A stretch of 9,332 bases of DNA from Vicinamibacteria bacterium (GTDB lineage Bacteria; Acidobacteriota; Vicinamibacteria; Vicinamibacterales; UBA2999), in assembly GCA_025938035.1 (NCBI GenBank), contig JAICQE010000170.1, positions 1-9,332 on the forward strand, given 5' to 3'. Below the pieces are notes generated by a model that saw nothing but the letters and a program-made list of their open reading frames with translations, was not told the origin of the DNA and searched no databases. The first letter of the stretch is position 1. Every line of letters starts with the position of its first letter. Of the stretch, positions 1 to 6,090 are shown piece by piece. A program made the translations under genes and the position numbers.

Positions 1-710
1 ATCCGGACCTTGAACCGGCCGTCCTGCGGGATGCGCTTCTCTGCGATGTCGAGCTCGGCCATCACTTTGATGCGCGAGACGACCGAACTGTGGAACTGCC
101 GGGCGATCGGCCGCATCGCCGGCTGCAGCACGCCGTCGATCCGGTACTTGACATGAACCGCGTCGTCGCCGGTCTCGATGTGAATGTCGCTCGCCCGCCG
201 CTGGATGGCCGTGTAGATCGTCGAATCGACCAGGCGGATGATCGGGTTCATGTCGCCGGTCGTCAGCTTCTCGACGGTGAGGCTGTCCTCCCCCATCTCC
301 TCGTCCTTGAGGACCTGGAGCTGGAAGCCGTCGACGGCGTCCTCGAGCACGCGCTGGGAGCTCTCGCTCTTCTTCAGAATCGACTGGATCGCGGACGCCG
401 CGCCGACGGTGACCTTGATCGGTGTCCGCAGGACGGCCGACAGCTCGTCGATGAGCGGCAGATCGGCGGGGTCCGAGACGACGATGACCAGCGCCGCGCC
501 CTCGCGGCGCAGCGGAACGAACCCGTAGCGCAGCATGAGATCGGCGGGAATCGAGCGGAACAGCTCCTGGTCGATGCGGAATTCGTCCATGTCGACGAAC
601 TCGCGCCGGTAGCGCGTCGCCAGCTGGCGGGCGCGCGCCACCTCGGCCTGATGGTCATCAGGAGGCGGCACCAGGCCGAGGGCGTTTTCGTTCGAATCAG
701 CTATCGCCAT
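1..710 (-). CDS. GspE/PilB-type secretion/pilus assembly ATPase, N-terminal part (runs off left edge)
   Basis: Cytoplasmic hexameric ATPase that powers pseudopilus or pilus assembly in type II secretion or type IV pilus machines. Only the first 236 residues are in the window. Residues about 25-115 fit the MshEN/T2SSE N-terminal domain (RSIPADLMLRYGFVPLRR around 52-69). The core ATPase then begins: NPIIRLVD (155-162), ASDIHIE (173-179), YRIDGVL (189-195) and LDIAEKRIPQDGR (220-232). All of these are hallmark family motifs. Walker A and B and the tetracysteine region would lie beyond position 1. ATG at 710 is chosen because it gives a normal N-terminus; an AGGGG lies only 2 nt upstream, closer than usual. 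It starts 13 bp after the stop of the platform protein gene, so the two are probably co-transcribed. GspE and PilB cannot be separated from this fragment. Confidence 0.93.
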   Translation of the reverse strand, partial: MAIADSNENALGLVPPPDDHQAEVARARQLATRYRREFVDMDEFRIDQELFRSIPADLMLRYGFVPLRREGAALVIVVSDPADLPLIDELSAVLRTPIKVTVGAASAIQSILKKSESSQRVLEDAVDGFQLQVLKDEEMGEDSLTVEKLTTGDMNPIIRLVDSTIYTAIQRRASDIHIETGDDAVHVKYRIDGVLQPAMRPIARQFHSSVVSRIKVMAELDIAEKRIPQDGRFKVR

Positions 711-723
711 ATCCCCTGACCAA

Positions 724-1941
724 TCACGTCGCACCGACCACCGAGCTCAGCTCGAACAACGGCATGTAGAGAGCGAGCACCACAAGCGCAATGATCACGC
801 CCATGATGACGAGAATCATCGGCTCGACCAGCGTGATGAAGCGGGAGACCTCGGTTTCAATCTCCTCGTCGTAGAAATCCGCCAGGCTGTTCAGCATTTC
901 CTGAAGCGCGCCGGTCGACTCTCCAACCTCGATCATCTTCACCGCGACGTCGGGGAACGACGCGCGCTCCCGCATCGCCGCGGCGAAGCTCTGTCCTTCC
1001 TGTACACGCCGGCGGACGTCCTCGAGCTCCCCGGAGAGATACCGGTTCGACATCGATCGGCCGGCAATCTCGATGGCATTGACCAGAGGAATGCCACCAC
1101 CGAGTAAGGTCGCCAGCGTCCGGGCGACCTGCGCTGTCGCGAACTTACGAACCGTCTCGCCGAGCCAGGGCAGCGTCAGCAGGAAGCGATGGAAGCTGCG
1201 CCGCTGTGCCGGATGCCGCACCCATAGCACCATGCCGGCGGCGACGGCGGCCACGACTGCGACGATCAGCCAGATGTTGTTGACGGCGGCGTTCGATACG
1301 GCGACGACAATCTGGGTCGACGCGGGAAGCTCGCGATCGAAATTGCCGTAGAAGTCCGAGAACGCGGGCACGACGCGCAGGACGATGATGCCGATCAGCA
1401 CGAACATCATCGTCACGAGAATCGCCGGGTAAATCAGCGCGGAGATCGTCCGCTTCCTGACGGTACCGATGACCTTCTCGTACGCCACATACCGGCGGAT
1501 GACGGCATCGAGGTTCCCGCTGCGCTCGCCGGCCATCAGCGACGCGGCGTAGACCGGCGGGAACAGCGTGCCGTGTTCGGAAAACGCATCCGACAGCGAC
1601 GTGCCCGCCTTGACCCGTTCGTAAATCGCGTCCAGCACTGCTTTGAACGTCACGTTCGACACGCGCTGGCGCAGGATGTCCAGCGACTGAACCAGCGGCA
1701 TCCCCGCCTTCAGCAGCGTCGCGAGCTCCTGGTTGAAAACGAGGAATTCCTGCCGGGCGATGCGTCCACGCCGGCCGCCGCCCAGTCGAACTGCGCTCTG
1801 CAGGCCTGTGCGGCGCTGCAGTGAAAGGATGTAAAGCCCCTTCTCTTCCAGCTCACGGCGCAGCCGGTCTTCGCTGTCCGCGATGTAAACCCCTTCGAGG
1901 ATCTCCCCGCCCGGGGTGCCGAGTCTGCACCGGAACTCCAT
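724..1941 (-). CDS. GspF/PilC-type inner-membrane platform protein of type II secretion / type IV pilus system
   Basis: Polytopic inner-membrane protein that couples the assembly ATPase to the growing pseudopilus or pilus. The 405-residue product is the normal family length. It shows the two T2SSF repeats (about 67-190 and 270-392), each with the characteristic glycine/glutamate motif: GERSGNL at 138-144 and GESTGAL at 340-346. Three hydrophobic spans lie at about 170-190, 222-241 and 370-392. The ATG at 1941 (MEFRCRLGTPGGE) was chosen because family members begin right at this beta-rich N-terminus. An in-frame upstream ATG at 2064 would add 41 basic, unconserved residues and would overlap the start of the divergent shell-protein gene. 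No good Shine-Dalgarno site precedes 1941. It lies directly upstream of the ATPase gene, which is the reverse of the usual gspE-gspF order. Confidence 0.94.
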   Translation of the reverse strand: MEFRCRLGTPGGEILEGVYIADSEDRLRRELEEKGLYILSLQRRTGLQSAVRLGGGRRGRIARQEFLVFNQELATLLKAGMPLVQSLDILRQRVSNVTFKAVLDAIYERVKAGTSLSDAFSEHGTLFPPVYAASLMAGERSGNLDAVIRRYVAYEKVIGTVRKRTISALIYPAILVTMMFVLIGIIVLRVVPAFSDFYGNFDRELPASTQIVVAVSNAAVNNIWLIVAVVAAVAAGMVLWVRHPAQRRSFHRFLLTLPWLGETVRKFATAQVARTLATLLGGGIPLVNAIEIAGRSMSNRYLSGELEDVRRRVQEGQSFAAAMRERASFPDVAVKMIEVGESTGALQEMLNSLADFYDEEIETEVSRFITLVEPMILVIMGVIIALVVLALYMPLFELSSVVGAT

Positions 1942-2057
1942 GACTATGTTTAGGTTAGACGGAAGAGATCGTGCATCGGCTTTTAGGAGGCTCCTGACCC
2001 GGCGCTGTCTCTTACTATTTCGGCCGAATGTAGTCGCGATGATACTATCGCCCCACT
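1942..2057. promoter_or_regulatory. Divergent intergenic region between secretion genes and BMC genes
   Basis: This 116-bp spacer must carry the promoters for both the leftward platform/ATPase genes and the rightward BMC genes. Two dyads are visible: AGGAGGCTCCT at 1985-1995 (5-bp arms around one base) and the perfect TTCGGCCGAA at 2019-2028. A weak -10-like GATACT at 2041-2046 lies just upstream of the shell gene, but no convincing -35 pairs with it. On the minus strand the AT-rich stretch near 1942-1960 could hold a -10 for the platform gene. Neither promoter is certain, and the dyads are short enough to arise by chance in GC-rich DNA. Confidence 0.35.
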
Positions 2058-2333
2058 TTGGCATCTGAAGCGCTCGGAATGGTGGAAACCCGCGGCCTGA
2101 TCGGTTCTGTTGAGGCTGCCGATGCGATGGTCAAAGCTGCCAACGTGGTCCTGGTCGCCAAGGAATACATCGGCGCCGGCTATGTAACGGTCCTGGTACG
2201 GGGCGACGTCGGGGCGGTCAAGGCGGCGACGGACGCCGGCGCCGCGGCTGCCCGGCGCGTGGGCGAGCTGGTCTCGGTGCACGTTATTCCCCGGCCCCAC
2301 ACGGAAGTCGAACGAATCCTGCCCAAGGGTTAG
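2058..2333 (+). CDS. Bacterial microcompartment shell protein, BMC-H (PduA/EutM/CcmK-like hexamer)
   Basis: Single BMC-domain protein of 91 residues, the usual length for hexameric shell tiles that form the facets of carboxysomes and metabolosomes. The N-terminus [19 protein letters not shown], then [20 protein letters not shown] and [10 protein letters not shown], are family signatures. The hexamer-edge lysine (K26, in AMVKAAN) and the arginine of PRPH (R79) fall at the same numbers as in PduA. The central pore loop reads IGAGY (38-42), where PduA/EutM-type proteins usually have IGSG, so the pore lining is slightly altered. TTG at 2058 is used as start: an in-frame TGA at 2040 leaves no earlier start, and a later ATG at 2079 would cut off the first beta strand. 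No Shine-Dalgarno site is evident. The stop overlaps the start of the aldehyde dehydrogenase gene by one base. Confidence 0.95.
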   Translation: MASEALGMVETRGLIGSVEAADAMVKAANVVLVAKEYIGAGYVTVLVRGDVGAVKAATDAGAAAARRVGELVSVHVIPRPHTEVERILPKG

Positions 2334-4102
2334 TGGAAAACAGGGATCTGACCTCCATCGCCGAGGCGCGCGCCCTTGCGCGCACCGCGAAGCAGGCCCA
2401 GCCCCTTCTGGCCGAGCTGTCACAGGAACAAATCGATCAGATCGTGACGGCGATGGCCGGCGCGGTCACCCCGTACGCCGAGGCACTTGCCCGTCTGGCC
2501 GTGGAAGAGACCGGTTTCGGTGTCGTCGAGGACAAGATTCAGAAGAACCTCTTCGGCTCGAAGCAGGTCTACGAGTTCATCCGCCCGATGCGAACCGTGG
2601 GCGTCATCGGGCGCGTCGAGGATAAGAAGGTCGTCGAGATCGCCGAGCCGTTCGGCGTGGTCGCCGCAATCGTCCCCTCCACCAACCCGACCTCAACGGC
2701 CATCTACAAGGTCCTCATCGCGCTGAAGGCCCGCTGCCCCATCGTCATCAGTCCGCACCCGTCGGCAACCCGCTGCATCACCAGAACCGTCGAGTTGATG
2801 GCGGAAGCGGCGGAGCGCGCCGGCGTACCGGCCGGCAGCATCGGCTGGATGAAGACGGTGACGCTCGAGGGCACGCAGGAGCTGATGAAAGCGCGCGAGG
2901 TCGCCGTGATTCTCGCCACGGGCGGGATGGGACTGGTGCGCGCCGCCTACAGCGCCGGCAAGCCTGCGTACGGCGTCGGGCCGGGCAACGCGCCGTGCTA
3001 CATCGAACGCTCCGCCGATCTTCCGAAGGCGGCGAGCGACATCATGATCGGCAAGACGTTCGACAACGGCCTGCTCTGCTCCTCGCCGAATTCCGTCGTT
3101 GTGGACGAACCGATCGCGGAAGAAGCGCGGCGGCAGTTCCAGTCGCTCGGCGCCTATTTCATGAACGACGCGGAAACAGACGTCCTCGCAAAGGTGCTCG
3201 TGACTGCGCAGCGCCTGCCGAACCCGTCTCTTGTCGGCCGGCCGGCCTTCGTCGTCGCGGAGAAAGCCGGCCTGAAAGTTCCCGAGGGGACGAAGGTATT
3301 GATTGCGCCGCTCAAGGGCGTCGGCCGTGACTATCCGCTGTCGATCGAGAAGCTGTGCCCGGTGCTGTCGTGGTACGTCGTCAGCGACTGGCGCCAGGGT
3401 TGTGAACGCTGCATCGAGATTCTGCGCTACGGCGGAATGGGCCACACGATGGCGATCCATTCCGAAAACCAGGACGTCATCCTGCAGTTCGGTCTGCGCA
3501 AGCCGGCGTTCCGGATCTGTGTGAATACGCCGACCACTCACGGATCCATCGGCCTGACGACGGGACTCGATCCGGCGATGACGCTCGGGTGCGGCGGGTG
3601 GGGCGGCAACATCACCTCGGACAACATTTCGCCGCGCCATCTGCTCAACATCAAGCGGCTGGCGTACGAGGTTCGGCCCGCGCCGCTGTCGGCGACGATG
3701 GCCAGGTCGGGGAAGGCGTCGGAAAAGGCAATCACGGGCACGGCGATCCGTCCCGCGGCGGCGGAAAAGGTGTCGCAGGTGAACCCGCTTCCGCAGGCGC
3801 CCGTGAAGCCGGAGCAACGGGGCATCCCGGCTCAGGCACTGGCCGCGCGGATCGACGAATTCCTCGCCTCGCGTGGCTACAAGTCGCCGGGCGCTGACGC
3901 AGCCAGGAACGCTGCGGAGGCTCGACGGACTCCGGCTGCGAAGAGCGAGGCTGCGGCTGAGTTCGTCTGCGAGGACGACGTGCGCGCCGCCCTCAGCGCT
4001 GGCCGGAAGCTGCTCATCGGGGAGAAAACGATCATCACCCCCTCGGCCCGCGACCTGGGGGAATCCAGGAAGGTGTTCGTCCAGGCGGCTTGGCCGAATT
4101 GA
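2333..4102 (+). CDS. CoA-acylating aldehyde dehydrogenase, BMC-associated (PduP/EutE/AdhE-N type) with long C-terminal extension
   Basis: Predicted to oxidise an aldehyde to acyl-CoA with NAD and CoA inside a microcompartment. The core (about 1-448) has the PSTNP nucleotide-binding segment (115-119), ATGGMG (195-200), GVGPGN (214-219), the catalytic Cys249 in FDNGLLCSS, and TLGCGGWGGN...SPRHLLNIKR near 417-442, as in PduP and the AdhE N-terminal half. Core enzymes end near there, but this protein continues to residue 589. The extension has a Pro/Ala-rich linker (about 449-497), a helix IPAQALAARIDEFLASRG (498-515) resembling an encapsulation peptide, a second linker, and a module at 544-585 (CEDDVRAALSAG and TIITPSARDLGE) that recalls the N-terminus of EutQ-type proteins. 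GTG at 2333 overlaps the shell-gene stop (TAGTG), with AAGGG a few bases upstream, suggesting translational coupling. The native aldehyde cannot be told from sequence. Confidence 0.93.
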   Translation: MENRDLTSIAEARALARTAKQAQPLLAELSQEQIDQIVTAMAGAVTPYAEALARLAVEETGFGVVEDKIQKNLFGSKQVYEFIRPMRTVGVIGRVEDKKVVEIAEPFGVVAAIVPSTNPTSTAIYKVLIALKARCPIVISPHPSATRCITRTVELMAEAAERAGVPAGSIGWMKTVTLEGTQELMKAREVAVILATGGMGLVRAAYSAGKPAYGVGPGNAPCYIERSADLPKAASDIMIGKTFDNGLLCSSPNSVVVDEPIAEEARRQFQSLGAYFMNDAETDVLAKVLVTAQRLPNPSLVGRPAFVVAEKAGLKVPEGTKVLIAPLKGVGRDYPLSIEKLCPVLSWYVVSDWRQGCERCIEILRYGGMGHTMAIHSENQDVILQFGLRKPAFRICVNTPTTHGSIGLTTGLDPAMTLGCGGWGGNITSDNISPRHLLNIKRLAYEVRPAPLSATMARSGKASEKAITGTAIRPAAAEKVSQVNPLPQAPVKPEQRGIPAQALAARIDEFLASRGYKSPGADAARNAAEARRTPAAKSEAAAEFVCEDDVRAALSAGRKLLIGEKTIITPSARDLGESRKVFVQAAWPN

Positions 4103-4153
4103 AGCCTGACGGAGACTGGCGGGAACGGGCGAAGCGGTCGATAAAACACTGCA

Positions 4154-4175
4154 CGGGCACGCGCACAGCTGCCCG
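4154..4175 (+). terminator. Weak stem-loop after the BMC genes, possible terminator
   Basis: CGGGCA (4154-4159) and TGCCCG (4170-4175) form a 6-bp GC-rich stem with a 10-nt loop, about 50 bp after the aldehyde dehydrogenase stop and before the next promoter. There is no following T-run, so intrinsic termination is doubtful. It is the only candidate in the 4103-4202 spacer. Confidence 0.2.
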
Positions 4176-4202
4176 CAATTGCTGAGCACGCTGGACTTAT
4201 TG

Positions 4203-4232
4203 TTGACCCGAAAAAATCCTGAATGGTAGAGT
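4203..4232 (+). promoter_or_regulatory. Sigma70-like promoter for the lytic transglycosylase gene
   Basis: TTGACC (4203-4208; 5 of 6 to consensus) and TAGAGT (4227-4232; 4 of 6) are separated by 18 bp with an A-run just after the -35. Transcription would begin near 4238-4241, at or next to the ATG at 4241. The mRNA would then be leaderless or nearly so. This also argues against the in-frame ATG at 4223, which lies upstream of the predicted start site. Confidence 0.5.
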
Positions 4233-4240
4233 ACGACCCC

Positions 4241-5953
4241 ATGCGGACGGCCCCCAGGCTCCTCTCGGCTGCCCTCACCCTGTTCGTCCTTGCAGCTCCG
4301 ATCCAGACGAGCGCGGGGCAGACGACCGCTCCGAGCCAGACGTCCCAGCAGGACAACGACCCGGTTGCCGAACTCATCGCGCTCTCGACCAAGCACTTCG
4401 AGACCGGTGAGCGGGAGTTGCGCGAGGGCCATCTCGAGATGGCCAAAGAGGCGTTCAATCGCTCGCTCGAGGTGCTGCTCGAATCGCGTTTCGGCGGCCG
4501 GACGGTGCCGCGGATCCGCGAGCATTTCGACCGCCTGGTCGAGCGAATCAGCGCGTACGAGCTGACGGCGCTCGCTCAGGGCGACGGCTTCACCGAAAAG
4601 AAGTACGAGCCGGCCACGATCGATGATCTGCTCTCGATTTCCACGTTCGCGCAGCCACCGGCAACGCCCGAAACGAAGCAGGCGGTCTCGGCGGACCTCG
4701 AGGCGACAAAGCATGACATCGAGATTCCGCAGAACGCCAGGGTGCTTCAATACATCCAGCTCTTCAGTGGACGCCTCAAGGGTTACCTCGAGGACGGCTT
4801 GAGCCGTGGCGCTCAATACTTGCCGATGATTCAGGAGGTCTTCCGTGCGGAGGGCCTGCCGCTGGATCTGGCGTATGTGCCGCTGATCGAAAGCGCGTTC
4901 AAGCCGAGCGCGGTGTCGCGGGCCAAGGCGAAGGGCATCTGGCAGTTCATGAGGGGCACGGGGCTGGAAAACGGCCTGGAGCATGACTGGTATATCGACG
5001 AGCGCGCCGATCCGGAAAAAGCGACGCGCGCCGCCGCGAAGTACCTGACCACGCTTCACAAGATGTTCGGCGACTGGCATTTGGCCCTGGCGTCGTACAA
5101 CGGCGGCCCCGGCCGTGTGCAGCGGGCGATGAAGCGCTCGAAGCGTGACGACTTCTGGAAGCTGACCGCGTCGAGCCGGTACCTCCCCCGCGAAACGCGC
5201 GACTACGTGCCGCTGATCCTGGCTGCAATCGTCATCGCGCGGAACCCCGCGCAGTACGGTTTGAACGTCGTCGAGCCCGAGATCACGCGCTCCGAGCAGA
5301 TCGCCATCTACAGCCCGATCGATCTGCGCAAGGTGGCGGAATGGGCCGGTGTCCCGGTCGAAACGATCCAGGAGCTGAATCCGGAGCTGCGGCGCTGGAC
5401 GACGCCGGTGCGTGCGACCGACTACCAGCTGAACGTCCCGGAAGGAACCGGCGCACAGGTTCTTGCCGCGCTCGCAACGGCTGAGCCCGACGATCTCGTC
5501 TCCTTCAATCGCTACAGCGTGAAGAAGGGCGAGACGATTTCAACCATCGCGAAGAAGCTGAAGGTCAGCCGCACCGACCTTGCCGAAGCCAATTACCTCA
5601 GCACGAAGGCGAAGCTTGGCGCCGGGCAGCAGCTGATCATCCCGCGCGCGCCGACGACGATCCTCGCCGCGCGCACCGATTCGCCGGCGCCGGTGGCCGA
5701 GTCGCGATCGGTGGACGCGGTCGTGGCCAGCAACGTCCAGCCGCCGGCTGTGGAGAGTGAATCCGCCGCCAGTAGCGTCAGCCGCGTGACGCATCGCGTC
5801 AAGCGCGGCGAGACGTTGTTCTCGATTGCGAAGTTGTATCGGACCACCGTGTCGGCGCTGAAGCAGGCGAACCGCATCTCGGGCAGCGCCATCAAGGTCG
5901 GCCAGCGTCTGACCGTCATCCGCGCCGGCGCCACCGCCAACGCCACGAACTGA
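4241..5953 (+). CDS. mltD: Secreted lytic murein transglycosylase, MltD-like, with two LysM domains
   Basis: Cleaves the MurNAc-GlcNAc bond of peptidoglycan with formation of anhydro-muropeptides, acting in the periplasm. Order of parts in the 570-residue product: an N-terminal signal peptide (about 1-27; the hydrophobic core LLSAALTLFVLAAP has no obvious lipobox cysteine), a helical TPR-like stretch (about 40-110, with ELREGHLEMAKEAFNRSLEV), the SLT domain (about 195-310) with the catalytic glutamate E217 in PLIESAF followed by GIWQFM and ASYNGGPGRV, then LysM repeats at about 425-468 and 518-561, each with the GET..IA pattern. A degenerate third LysM-like segment may lie at 357-400. The start at 4241 fits both the signal peptide and the promoter; the in-frame ATG at 4223 would add six residues. 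Unlike E. coli MltD, which is a lipoprotein, this form looks soluble or wall-bound through LysM. Confidence 0.93.
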   Translation: MRTAPRLLSAALTLFVLAAPIQTSAGQTTAPSQTSQQDNDPVAELIALSTKHFETGERELREGHLEMAKEAFNRSLEVLLESRFGGRTVPRIREHFDRLVERISAYELTALAQGDGFTEKKYEPATIDDLLSISTFAQPPATPETKQAVSADLEATKHDIEIPQNARVLQYIQLFSGRLKGYLEDGLSRGAQYLPMIQEVFRAEGLPLDLAYVPLIESAFKPSAVSRAKAKGIWQFMRGTGLENGLEHDWYIDERADPEKATRAAAKYLTTLHKMFGDWHLALASYNGGPGRVQRAMKRSKRDDFWKLTASSRYLPRETRDYVPLILAAIVIARNPAQYGLNVVEPEITRSEQIAIYSPIDLRKVAEWAGVPVETIQELNPELRRWTTPVRATDYQLNVPEGTGAQVLAALATAEPDDLVSFNRYSVKKGETISTIAKKLKVSRTDLAEANYLSTKAKLGAGQQLIIPRAPTTILAARTDSPAPVAESRSVDAVVASNVQPPAVESESAASSVSRVTHRVKRGETLFSIAKLYRTTVSALKQANRISGSAIKVGQRLTVIRAGATANATN

Positions 5954-5979
5954 ATCTGCGTACTTCGAGGCCCCTCTGA

Positions 5980-5998
5980 GATCGCAGTAACTGCGATC
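5980..5998. repeat. 19-bp near-perfect palindrome upstream of comM
   Basis: GATCGCAGT-A-ACTGCGATC has perfect 9-bp arms around a single central base. It lies 27 bp after the transglycosylase stop and about 90 bp before the comM start. As RNA it would be an 8-bp stem with a 3-nt loop. No T-run follows, so it could be a dyad operator for a dimeric regulator or a factor-assisted 3' hairpin. The rest of the 5954-6090 spacer shows no convincing promoter. Confidence 0.5.
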
Positions 5999-6090
5999 CC
6001 AGTCCGTCGCTCGATCCACAAATCGCTGTAAAGCAGGCGCGAAACCGCTGACCAGCACAAGGCGTCGTCTCTTGCAGTTCAGTCGGCCCG

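Noticed and set aside
90..719. A 209-codon plus-strand frame opposite the assembly ATPase
   Set aside because: Shadow frame; the minus strand carries the clear MshEN and ATPase motifs.
1942..2064. Upstream extension of the platform protein to ATG 2064
   Set aside because: It would add 41 unconserved basic residues and overlap the shell gene start; family members begin at the residue encoded at 1941.
2693..5080. A 795-codon open frame on the minus strand across the aldehyde dehydrogenase and transglycosylase genes
   Set aside because: It is antisense to two clearly recognised genes, is Arg-rich with no domain signature, and is typical of GC-rich shadow frames.
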